Source: Nitrososphaerota archaeon (lineage in GTDB: Archaea > Thermoproteota > Nitrososphaeria > Nitrososphaerales > UBA183). From it: a DNA stretch of 5,354 bases. The stretch is taken from assembly GCA_029784795.1 (NCBI GenBank), contig JAFMAW010000068.1:1-5354 (forward strand), in the 5' to 3' direction. This document shows, one piece after another, positions 1 through 5,354 of the stretch. How positions within the stretch are numbered: position 1 is the first letter of the stretch; every line of letters starts with the position of its first letter. Both the position numbers and the translations under genes were made by a program. Under the pieces are notes generated by a model. That model did not search any database, was not told the origin of the DNA, and saw only the letters and a program-made list of their open reading frames with translations.

Positions 1-259
1 ATTGTAGTGGGACACTGATTGTCTGGAGAAAGTTGGAGGACCGGAGATGTTTGTTCATACATTTTTATTCCAATGGAAACCGCAGGTGACTAAGCAGGAT
101 AAGCAAAAGGCGGCAGATGAAATTCGTGCGCTCCAGGGGCAGATTCCTGGATTGCTTGAGACCAGCTACAACGCGAACATTTCGCCGCGGTCGCAGGGAT
201 TTACCCATGGCGGCGTGATGAAGTTTCGCGATCAAGCGGCGCTGGAGGCGTACTTCTCA
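1..259 (+). other. Foreign-looking bacterial segment at window edge
   Basis: This block is about 51% GC by my count (133 of 259), against roughly 70% in the rest of the window. It uses codons such as CGT, ATT, TTT and GAT, whereas the downstream DNA uses AGG, CTC, GTC and GAC. It carries a bacterial Shine-Dalgarno sequence and the start of a Dabb-domain gene, and the compositional change falls where the protein similarity also changes. I infer it comes from a different organism, most likely a bacterium, through an assembly or library chimera. Genuine recent transfer is the less likely alternative. Confidence 0.75.
35..40 (+). promoter_or_regulatory. Shine-Dalgarno site of the Dabb gene
   Basis: GGAGGA lies six bases upstream of the ATG at 47, a strong match to the bacterial anti-Shine-Dalgarno sequence at ideal spacing. 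It fixes the start at 47. It contrasts with the minus-strand archaeal genes, where two starts have no such site and instead sit about 27-30 bases from a TATA-like box. This supports a bacterial origin for the first 259 bases. Confidence 0.75.
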
Positions 260-658
260 GGGAAGCCCGTCAGGGCCGGGTCCTTCGACGTCCCCCTTTC
301 GGTCTACGAGCTCTCGGTCGTCCCCGGGGAGGGCTTCGAGGTTGCGGAGAAGGGAGGGGTGTTCGTCGCCCTCCCCAGGGAGAGGGACAGGAAGCTGGTG
401 GCCGAGGGGCTGGTCAGGGACCTGGCCAGGAGGCTGCAGGCCCTCAGGAAGGAGAAGGGCTTCGTCCCGACGGCGATGCTCGGGTCAGCCTCGGTGGCTG
501 GCCTGGAGGCCGAGGACGTGGAGTTCGTGGAGCCGCTGAAGGACGAGCTCGCCTACCTGGTGAGGGTGAAGCGGGTGAGCCTGTCGACGGAGAAGGCAGG
601 GAAAGGGTGGTCCGAGGCGGAGCTGGACGGGAAGCCCGTCTACCTCAGGGTCGGCTAG
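47..658 (+). CDS. Chimeric ORF: Dabb N-terminus fused to IleRS C-terminus
   Basis: This 203-residue reading frame joins two unrelated pieces. Residues 1-71 match a Dabb (stress-responsive alpha/beta-barrel, dimeric ferredoxin-like) domain: a first strand beginning MFVHTFLFQW, then helix residues KAADEIRALQ, IPGLLE, the GGVMKF strand and the ALEAYFS helix. In real Dabb proteins that last helix usually continues into a histidine-containing HPxHQ stretch and a last strand, both missing here. Residues 72-203 instead match the extreme C-terminus of archaeal isoleucyl-tRNA synthetase. The junction is at the codon boundary 259/260, where GC content and codon use also change abruptly. The start is ATG with GGAGGA upstream. 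I do not think this protein exists as a natural product. A Dabb domain has no known role on a tRNA synthetase, and the synthetase part is only about an eighth of the full enzyme. Confidence 0.7.
   Translation: MFVHTFLFQWKPQVTKQDKQKAADEIRALQGQIPGLLETSYNANISPRSQGFTHGGVMKFRDQAALEAYFSGKPVRAGSFDVPLSVYELSVVPGEGFEVAEKGGVFVALPRERDRKLVAEGLVRDLARRLQALRKEKGFVPTAMLGSASVAGLEAEDVEFVEPLKDELAYLVRVKRVSLSTEKAGKGWSEAELDGKPVYLRVG
260..658 (+). pseudogene. ileS: Isoleucyl-tRNA synthetase, C-terminal fragment (5' part missing)
   Basis: These ~132 codons encode the tail of a class I isoleucyl-tRNA synthetase, the cytoplasmic enzyme that charges tRNA-Ile. The diagnostic stretch is residues ~112-138 of the fused frame: charged residues, then LVAEGLVRDLARRLQALRKEKGF. 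This is the helix of the C-terminal region that reads (A)EGLxRDxxRRxQxLRKExG in archaeal and eukaryotic-type IleRS. It is followed by PTAMLGSASVAGL and DELAYLVRVK, typical of the thaumarchaeal type as I recall it. A complete enzyme is around 1,000 residues or more, so the Rossmann catalytic core, editing domain and most of the anticodon-binding domain are absent. Arginine is almost always AGG, as in the archaeal genes downstream. The stop overlaps that of the convergent GtrA-like gene within a CTAG. I read it as a normal gene cut by a contig join, not a decayed gene. Confidence 0.8.
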
Positions 659-1086
659 CCGGGCGCGGTCGACGCCTCCTCCCTCTTTATCCAGGTGAAG
701 CGCACGCTGAGCCAGTAGCGGAGGAGGAAGGCCGCGGCTATGCCGAACAGGTTCGAGACAGCGTAGTTGATCCCCAGGTAGGTGGTGAGGCTGTAGAGGA
801 TGCTCAGGTTGACCACGAGGCCGATGATCATCAGGGCGTTGAACTTCACGAGGCGCACCGCGATGTGGCCGTGGCGCCTGTCCCTGAAGGTCCAGTAGTC
901 GTTGAGGAAGAAGTTCGAGAGGATGGAGGCCTCGATGGCGACGGCGTCGGCGTGGAGGAGGTAGACCCTCGCGTAGACCAGGGCGAGGAGGAGCCCCTCG
1001 TTGACCATGACCCCCGAGAGCCCCACCACGTTGAACTTGATGAAGCTCAGCCAGTAGCTCAGCCTAAGGGTCTTCTTGAGGTCCAA
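655..1086 (-). CDS. GtrA-like four-helix membrane protein
   Basis: This is a 143-residue integral membrane protein of the GtrA/DPMS family. Members are small four-helix proteins thought to help flip or present polyprenyl-phosphate-linked sugars for cell-envelope glycosylation. Predicted helices lie at about residues 15-38, 45-66, 80-103 and 106-127. Family signatures are visible: SNFFLNDYWTFR (57-68) after helix 2 and LLRYWLSVRFTW (121-132) after helix 4, which correspond to the repeated N-F-x-x-N/R-x-W-x-F motifs. Length is typical (about 120-150). The start is TTG at 1086. The only early in-frame ATG (residue 27) would remove most of helix 1, so TTG is preferred. A TATA-like box about 55 bases upstream implies a short leader. 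No glycosyltransferase partner is visible next to it, so its substrate is unknown. Its stop overlaps that of the convergent IleRS fragment. Confidence 0.85.
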   Translation of the reverse strand: MDLKKTLRLSYWLSFIKFNVVGLSGVMVNEGLLLALVYARVYLLHADAVAIEASILSNFFLNDYWTFRDRRHGHIAVRLVKFNALMIIGLVVNLSILYSLTTYLGINYAVSNLFGIAAAFLLRYWLSVRFTWIKREEASTAPG

Positions 1087-1137
1087 TGCGTCAACTCTGC
1101 CTCGTCCGGGGCAATGAGACGGGCCGAAAGCCGGGGC

Positions 1138-1144
1138 TATTTAA
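1138..1144 (-). promoter_or_regulatory. TATA-like box upstream of the GtrA-like gene
   Basis: On the minus strand this reads TTAAATA, an AT island in very GC-rich sequence and a fair match to an archaeal TATA box. Transcription would be expected to start about 26-27 bases downstream, near 1114. That would give a leader of roughly 28 bases before the TTG at 1086. The gap between the two genes is only 69 bases. Inferred from sequence and spacing alone. Confidence 0.45.
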
Positions 1145-1155
1145 CGGGCCGGGAG

Positions 1156-2145
1156 TCAAAAGTCAGAGATGGAGGACTGGTAGGGGGCAAGGGGCCTGGC
1201 GGAGAAGCCGAGCTTCCTGAGGTCCTGGGCGAACTCGGAGGCGAAGCCGTGGACGGTGTACACCGTCTCCGGGGACACGGCCCTGACCAGGCTTAGGAGC
1301 TCCTGGTAGTCGCAGTGGTCGCTCAGGGGGAAGGAGTAGTCCGCCCCCATGGTGAACTTGTACCCCTGGCCCAGGGCCCAGCCGCTGAAGGCGACCAGGA
1401 TGGCCCCGTACTTCTTCTTCAGGTGGGACATCACCCTGCTCTTCCCGCTGGCCATGGGGCTGACCATCAGCCAGGGGCCGCTGGGGAGGTCGTCAAGGCC
1501 CTTGGAGGGGTCGAAGGTCGTCCCGCGCTTGAGGGGGACGCCGTGCTCGATGTGTATCCTGTTCATCGTCGCGACCTTCTCGTGGTAGATCATCGGCTCC
1601 CAGCTGGAGAAGAAGTAGGAGAGGAGCTGGGCCTTCCCCAGCGGGTACCCCATCAGGACCACGGGGTTCCCCCTGTCGTAGGCGGAGGCGATCACCGAGT
1701 TGACTTCCTTCACCAGCTTCGCTGTCGGCGGGAAGACATACTCCGGGGTCCCGTAGGTCGTCTCCATCACCAGTATCCGCGCCTGCCTGGTCCTGCACTT
1801 GCCGAGGAAGGCCCTGGTCCTCCCGGACGCGTCCCCGGTGTAGTAGACCTCGTCGGCGATGCGTATCGCCCTGGAGCCGAGGATGTGCCCCGAGTCCAGG
1901 AGCTCGACCCCCTCGACCTCCTCGGTGGTGCGCCCCAGGTCGTACCCCCTCGCCTTGGCCAGCTCCCCGGTGACCGACGACGCGATGACCTTCTCGGTCT
2001 TCGACGGGGCGTGCATGTGGTCGATGTGGGCGTGGGATACGAAGGTGTAGTCGGCCCTGACGTGGGAGTGCGGGTCGAGGGCGTAGCGGGTCTCCCCCAG
2101 GTCTACAAGGATGCCGCCGTTGGCGGTGACAGAGGCGCCCCCCAA
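1156..2145 (-). CDS. Metallo-beta-lactamase-fold nuclease (YSH1/CPSF73-like, COG1236 type)
   Basis: This predicted 329-residue cytoplasmic metal-dependent nuclease belongs to the group annotated as mRNA 3'-end processing factor or DNA ligase-associated exonuclease. All expected metal-ligand motifs are present. SHAHIDHMH holds the HxHxDH motif (H38, H40, D42, H43), H87 sits in SGHILGS, and D105 sits in YTGDASG. The C-terminal motifs of nucleic-acid-processing members follow: E128 in METTYG, H277 in LSDHCDY and H299 in YTVHGFASEF. GYPLGKAQ (167-174) and FSGWALG (253-259) are also typical. Between them sits a compact beta-CASP-like insert. The start is TTG at 2145. It is the only plausible initiator before the first metal motif, and it lies ~30 bases from a TATA-like box. 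An apparent upstream extension of the frame merely overlaps the neighbouring gene's C-terminus. No DNA ligase or helicase partner is visible here, so RNA versus DNA substrate is open. Confidence 0.88.
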   Translation of the reverse strand: MGGASVTANGGILVDLGETRYALDPHSHVRADYTFVSHAHIDHMHAPSKTEKVIASSVTGELAKARGYDLGRTTEEVEGVELLDSGHILGSRAIRIADEVYYTGDASGRTRAFLGKCRTRQARILVMETTYGTPEYVFPPTAKLVKEVNSVIASAYDRGNPVVLMGYPLGKAQLLSYFFSSWEPMIYHEKVATMNRIHIEHGVPLKRGTTFDPSKGLDDLPSGPWLMVSPMASGKSRVMSHLKKKYGAILVAFSGWALGQGYKFTMGADYSFPLSDHCDYQELLSLVRAVSPETVYTVHGFASEFAQDLRKLGFSARPLAPYQSSISDF

Positions 2146-2172
2146 GATGCGAGCCCTGACCGCGCGGGCGGG

Positions 2173-2178
2173 ATTTAA
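2173..2178 (-). promoter_or_regulatory. TATA-like box upstream of the MBL nuclease gene
   Basis: The minus strand reads TTAAAT here, overlapping the TAA stop of the upstream glycosidase-like gene. Its centre is about 30 bases before the TTG start at 2145, close to the archaeal TATA-to-start distance. This would give a leaderless or nearly leaderless mRNA. It is weak because the motif is only six bases and partly dictated by the stop codon. Confidence 0.4.
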
Positions 2179-4481
2179 GGTGTAGAGACCCTGTACGCCT
2201 TCCAGCCCGCGGGGCCGACGGCGGCTTCGAAGCCCATCGAGGTGGAGACCCTGACCGTCCCCAGCTTGGTCCAGGAGCCGGCGGCCGGGTCGAACTCCTC
2301 GAGGTTCGTGCTGAGCCGCCTCGCCAGCTCCGCCGCCCTCGGCGGGAAGGCGACGTTCAGCCTGACGGGCCCGGGGGACGAGTTCCCCAGGCAGACCACC
2401 TGCCCCGGCGTGTGGAATGAGATTCCGCGGACCGAGCGGACCCCCGTGTCGACCCGCTCCCAGCCGGCGAAGCGCGCGCTCCCCCTCGACTCGAGCTTCG
2501 TCCCGCTGTAGAACAGCCGCGCCCTGCCTCCCCCCCTCCCGACGAAGGCGGCCGAGTCCCCTCCGGCCCAGAAGCCCGCGGCGAGGACCCATTCGAAGTT
2601 AGACGAGGCGGCCGGGGCGATGGACCCCCTCTCCGCCCCCTGGGGGAGCCCCAGCTCCCCCTCGAGGAGGCACTGGAGGAACCTGGCGGCGGCCACGGGG
2701 TCGGGGCCGTCGCCGTGGGCTTCCCTGGCTTCGACGTCGACCCAGGACGGGAAGAAGCCGGGAGGAGCTCCTAGCCTGAGGGAGTCGTCGGCGACCACCC
2801 TGGCGGCCTTGGCCAGAGCGAGCCCCCCGACCCCGGCCAGCCCCGTCCTGTAGCAGAGGAGGGCGTAGGCGAGGGCGGCCCTGGTCCAGACGCCGCCGAG
2901 CTGGCCGTCGCCGTAGGAGCCGTTGAAGTACATCAGGTTCGAGGTCGGGACGGACCGGGGTCCGTAGGGGGTGTCGAAGTCCCTTTCGAGGAGCCTGTGG
3001 GCCGCGGCCTGCTCTGCCGAGGCCATGAACGGGTGGCGGAACGCCGCCACGGCCATGTCAGCTGTCTCGTCGGTGCGCAGGCGGCCGGCGGAGTCGCGGC
3101 AGAGGGAGAGGAACCCCCTTTCGTCGAGCAGCTTCTTCCTCACCCGCTCGGATATCAGCTTCGAGCGCTCGAGGAACCTCCCGGCGTCGTCGTGCCTCGA
3201 CATGGCCCGGGCCACGAGCGAGGCGCCTTCGAGCCCCCCGGCGACGGCCAGCGAGACCTCGGGGATCTCGTGGGTGGGGTATCCCCTCCCCAGGCGCCTC
3301 CGCCACCCCTGGGGGAGGGCCGGGTCGGTGGCGACCGTGGCGTCCTTCGACGACGCCATGAGGAACGCCCCGAGCTTCTTGACGAAGGGGTAGGACGCCC
3401 TGGACGCTTTCTTGTCCTGGCCGAGCAGCAGGGCGGACGACGCGGCCTGGAGGAGGACGGCGGTCTCGAGGATCCCCGGCCGGGACCTGTCGAGGGAGTG
3501 CGGGAGGGCCCCGTCCCTGCGCGCCAGGGTCCTGGCCTCCGACTGGACCGCCGAGGCGAGCTTCGGCTCGAAGTAGATGAGCGCCTTCAGGGACTCGAGC
3601 CTGTCGAGGAGGTCGTCGGCGTAGGGCGCGGACCTGACCGCCTCCAGGGCCCAGGCCGCCGCCTCGGCGACCGACGGGTCGGAGCAGGCGAGCTCGGGGG
3701 ACGGGGGAGGGGGACGGCCTCCGGCGGTGCGGAGCCGGCCGAACTCGGCCAGGGCCTCCTCGAGCTTCCCCGGGGTGTAGATCGACGCGAAGGCGATGTC
3801 CCTGGACTCTCCGGGGGGGAGGTCGAGCTCGTGGGCCGAGATGGTGAGCACCTGGCCGGACATCCCGGCGGTCCCTTCGGGGACCTCGCCGGTGGCGACG
3901 GCTTCGAGGGCGCGTGGCTTGCTGGTCGTCAGGTGGTATCTCGACGGCGGCGGGGACGCGCCCACCACCCGGGAGGCAGGCGGGTCGGACACCTCGTCCA
4001 TGGCGACGTGGCTCTCCCTGTTGAAGGCGTTGACGCCGAGGGAGCCCCAGCGGGCGTGGGTCTCGAAGTGCGCTCCCGCCACGTCGGTGACCTCGAGGAC
4101 CCTGAGTCTCAGCTGGGAGCGGCCCGCGTTCCTCAGGGCTATCCGCCTGACGAACCCCGGAGACGCGCCGGGGAAGAACTCGATGGACTGGGCCACTTCG
4201 ACGTCGAAGACCCTCCCCAGGAGCCTCGCCTCCTCCGGGGCCAGCTTCACCAGCCAGTCGGGCCTCTGCCCCGGGACCACTATCCCAGCCTGGACCTTGT
4301 AGAACCACACCTGCTCGAGGCCGAAGAGCGCCCTCTTCTCCCGCTGCGACTCGAGGGACCTGACAGCCCCGTCGGGGTCCACCTGCAGCCTGCACCCCCC
4401 GGAGTAGAGGGACAGGGGGCGCTTCAGGGCGGAGGACCTGAAGCCGTCGGACCTGGAGACAGACTCGGCTGCGGCGGCCAC
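2175..4481 (-). CDS. Six-hairpin (alpha/alpha)6 glycosidase-like protein, family unclear
   Basis: This 768-residue protein has no signal peptide or membrane helix and is probably cytoplasmic. I recognise the fold type, not a specific enzyme. Residues ~25-250 look like an all-beta N-terminal domain of the kind found in GH15-, GH63- and GH94-type enzymes (FVRRIALRNAGRSQLRLRVLEVTDV at 110-134, then LPPGESRDIAFASIYTPG). A proline-rich linker (RPPPPSP, 256-262) leads to a helical region, ~265-640. There TPYGPRSV (504-511) followed by YFNGSYGDGQLGGVWTRAAL (518-537) parallels the TPYGxRS...YHNGSVWP segment of glycogen-debranching-type (alpha/alpha)6 barrels. A C-terminal beta region follows (~650-768). 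Candidate acidic residues are E405/E408, D471/E472, D525 and E630; I cannot assign the catalytic pair. The start is GTG at 4481, 27 bases from a TATA-like box. Likely roles are alpha-glucan or oligosaccharide hydrolysis or phosphorolysis; a non-catalytic homologue is possible. Confidence 0.72.
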   Translation of the reverse strand: MAAAAESVSRSDGFRSSALKRPLSLYSGGCRLQVDPDGAVRSLESQREKRALFGLEQVWFYKVQAGIVVPGQRPDWLVKLAPEEARLLGRVFDVEVAQSIEFFPGASPGFVRRIALRNAGRSQLRLRVLEVTDVAGAHFETHARWGSLGVNAFNRESHVAMDEVSDPPASRVVGASPPPSRYHLTTSKPRALEAVATGEVPEGTAGMSGQVLTISAHELDLPPGESRDIAFASIYTPGKLEEALAEFGRLRTAGGRPPPPSPELACSDPSVAEAAAWALEAVRSAPYADDLLDRLESLKALIYFEPKLASAVQSEARTLARRDGALPHSLDRSRPGILETAVLLQAASSALLLGQDKKASRASYPFVKKLGAFLMASSKDATVATDPALPQGWRRRLGRGYPTHEIPEVSLAVAGGLEGASLVARAMSRHDDAGRFLERSKLISERVRKKLLDERGFLSLCRDSAGRLRTDETADMAVAAFRHPFMASAEQAAAHRLLERDFDTPYGPRSVPTSNLMYFNGSYGDGQLGGVWTRAALAYALLCYRTGLAGVGGLALAKAARVVADDSLRLGAPPGFFPSWVDVEAREAHGDGPDPVAAARFLQCLLEGELGLPQGAERGSIAPAASSNFEWVLAAGFWAGGDSAAFVGRGGGRARLFYSGTKLESRGSARFAGWERVDTGVRSVRGISFHTPGQVVCLGNSSPGPVRLNVAFPPRAAELARRLSTNLEEFDPAAGSWTKLGTVRVSTSMGFEAAVGPAGWKAYRVSTP

Positions 4482-4504
4482 GCCGGAGAGTGGGCGCGTG
4501 GCGG

Positions 4505-4511
4505 ATAATAT
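4505..4511 (-). promoter_or_regulatory. TATA-like box upstream of the glycosidase-like gene
   Basis: The minus strand reads ATATTAT inside the 39-base gap after the CysRS stop codon. Its centre (4508) is 27 bases upstream of the GTG at 4481. That matches archaeal TATA-to-transcription-start spacing and suggests a leaderless mRNA beginning at the start codon. No Shine-Dalgarno sequence is seen directly before the GTG, which agrees. This is the best of the three promoter candidates. Confidence 0.55.
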
Positions 4512-4520
4512 GTGGAGGAT

Positions 4521-5354
4521 TTACTGTATTTGAGCTGGAGGAGACCTTCCGTTAACTTTCTTCCACCTGGTCCCCCCCGGGGTGTCCTCGACCACCACCC
4601 CCGCGTCCAGGAGCCTCGCGCGCAGCCTGTCGGACTCCACGAAGTCCTTCCTCTTCCTGGCTTCCTCCCTCTCCCTCACCAGGCCCGCGAGCTCCGGCTC
4701 CAGCTCCTCCTCCCCGAAGTCGATTATGCCGAGGACCGAGTCCGCCCTAGCCAGGGCGTCCAGGGCGGCCCTCGCCCCCTGCCCCCCCATCTCCCCCGAG
4801 TCGATCATGGCGTTCGCGTCCTTGGTGAACGTCAGCGCGGCTGCCAGGGCCCGTGGGGTGTTCAGGTCGTCGTCCATGGCTGACTCGAACTCGGAGAGGA
4901 AGGCGCCGACGGCTCCCGGGACCCGAGGCGTCCCTCCCTTGACCCCCCTCAGCCTGGCCACCAGCTCCTGCAGGCGCCCCCTCTGCGACTTCGCCTGGGA
5001 GAGCGCGGCCGAGGTCAGGTCCATCTGGTCCCTGTACCTCGCGGAGACCAGGAAGGCGCGTATGGTCAGGGGGTCCCAACCCTGCTCCTTCAGGTCCCTC
5101 AGGGTGACGAAGTTCCCCCTGGACTTGTGCATCTCCTCGCCGCGTACGTTGAGGAACTCGGAGTGGAGCCAGTAGTTGACGAACTTCCTCCCCGTGGCAG
5201 CCTCCGACTGGGCTATCTCGTTCTCGTGGTGAGGGAACTTCAGGTCCATCCCCCCTGTGTGGATGTCGAAGGTCTCGCCGAGGTACTTCATCGACATCGC
5301 GGAGCACTCGACGCTCCACCCGGGGCGCCCCTTGCCCAGGTCGGTCTCCCAGAA
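4521..5354 (-). CDS. cysS: Cysteinyl-tRNA synthetase, C-terminal part (N-terminus outside window)
   Basis: The frame is open from the window edge, so this is the last 277 residues of a class I enzyme that attaches cysteine to tRNA-Cys in the cytoplasm. It begins FWETDLGKGRPGWSVECSAM, which includes the ECSAM cysteine (residue 17 of the fragment) that binds the active-site zinc. DIHTGGMDLKFPHHENEIAQSEA (30-52) follows, with the other zinc ligands H42/H43 and the nearby glutamates. The KMSKS-loop position reads EMHKSRGN (74-81): the second lysine is kept but the first is glutamate. Downstream are DDDLNTPRALAA and the terminal DTPGGTRWKK, both family hallmarks of the helical anticodon-recognition region. 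A full enzyme is usually about 460 residues, so roughly 180 are missing, including the HIGH motif. An internal ATG at 5297 is not the real start. Confidence 0.95.
   Translation of the reverse strand, partial: FWETDLGKGRPGWSVECSAMSMKYLGETFDIHTGGMDLKFPHHENEIAQSEAATGRKFVNYWLHSEFLNVRGEEMHKSRGNFVTLRDLKEQGWDPLTIRAFLVSARYRDQMDLTSAALSQAKSQRGRLQELVARLRGVKGGTPRVPGAVGAFLSEFESAMDDDLNTPRALAAALTFTKDANAMIDSGEMGGQGARAALDALARADSVLGIIDFGEEELEPELAGLVREREEARKRKDFVESDRLRARLLDAGVVVEDTPGGTRWKKVNGRSPPAQIQ

Noticed and set aside
47..658. A genuine new Dabb-IleRS fusion protein
   Set aside because: The similarity switch, GC shift, codon shift and presence of a bacterial Shine-Dalgarno site all coincide at one point near the window edge, and only the last eighth of IleRS is present. 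A chimera explains this better.
1087..1155. Possible terminator or small RNA in the gap between the nuclease and GtrA-like genes
   Set aside because: There is no T-rich run on the minus strand and no convincing hairpin. The GC-rich inverted bits (ggcccg/cgggcc) are short and common in this composition.
607..2178. Long plus-strand frames at 607-1296 and 1315-2178
   Set aside because: They lie antisense to the GtrA-like and MBL genes, show low-complexity Val/Glu/Gly/Asp composition, and have no family motif.
2146..2592. N-terminal extension of the MBL nuclease frame (up to 149 more codons)
   Set aside because: It overlaps the C-terminal coding sequence of the glycosidase-like gene in another frame, is Arg/Gly-rich as expected of a GC-rich shadow, and adds no domain before the metal-binding motifs. 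The TTG at 2145 fits the promoter spacing.
3058..4395. 445-codon minus-strand frame overlapping the glycosidase-like gene
   Set aside because: It is a second frame of the same strand, extremely Arg/Gly/Pro-rich, with no domain, and it is fully contained in the real gene.
2997..4508. 503-codon plus-strand open frame opposite the glycosidase-like gene
   Set aside because: Its composition is dominated by Gly, Arg, Glu, Val and Pro with no recognisable domain, as expected for an antisense shadow in ~70% GC DNA. The minus-strand frame has the coherent fold signatures.
4582..5319. Additional frames over the CysRS gene (plus strand 4582-5175, minus strand 4747-5319)
   Set aside because: They are shadows of CysRS, whose own frame carries unmistakable zinc-site and C-terminal motifs.

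Overview
The window looks like the edge of a metagenome-derived archaeal contig. From about position 260 onward it is very GC-rich (two 60-base lines I counted gave 68% and 72% GC). It favours AGG for arginine and carries archaeal-type genes with short AT-rich TATA-like boxes just upstream of GTG or TTG starts. The C-terminus of the isoleucyl-tRNA synthetase and the other genes suggest a high-GC relative of the Thaumarchaeota (Nitrososphaeria). That placement is an inference from remembered family patterns, not a search result. The first ~259 bases differ: about 51% GC, bacterial-style codons, a strong GGAGGA ribosome binding site, and the start of a Dabb-domain protein of bacterial (Acidobacteria-like) flavour.

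Layout. Positions 1-259: foreign-looking bacterial segment with the N-terminal 71 residues of a Dabb protein. Positions 260-658 (+): the last ~132 codons of an archaeal isoleucyl-tRNA synthetase, joined in frame to the Dabb fragment, so the 203-residue ORF is almost certainly a chimera. The other genes lie on the minus strand. They are a GtrA-like four-helix membrane protein (655-1086), a metallo-beta-lactamase-fold nuclease (1156-2145), a large six-hairpin glycosidase-like protein (2175-4481), and the C-terminal part of cysteinyl-tRNA synthetase (4521-5354, running off the window). No gene-free stretch exceeds about 70 bases.

How the genes relate. The four minus-strand genes point the same way with gaps of 39, 29 and 69 bases, but each gap holds its own TATA-like element. 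They may therefore be transcribed separately, two of them as leaderless mRNAs, and their functions (translation, carbohydrate metabolism, nucleic acid processing, membrane glycolipid biology) do not form an obvious pathway. I see no RNA genes, CRISPR, mobile element or integration site. The items most worth a second look are the chimeric junction near 260, the glycosidase-like protein of unclear family, the variant KMSKS loop in CysRS, and the promoter-to-start spacing. I do not see convincing evidence of a new multi-gene system.
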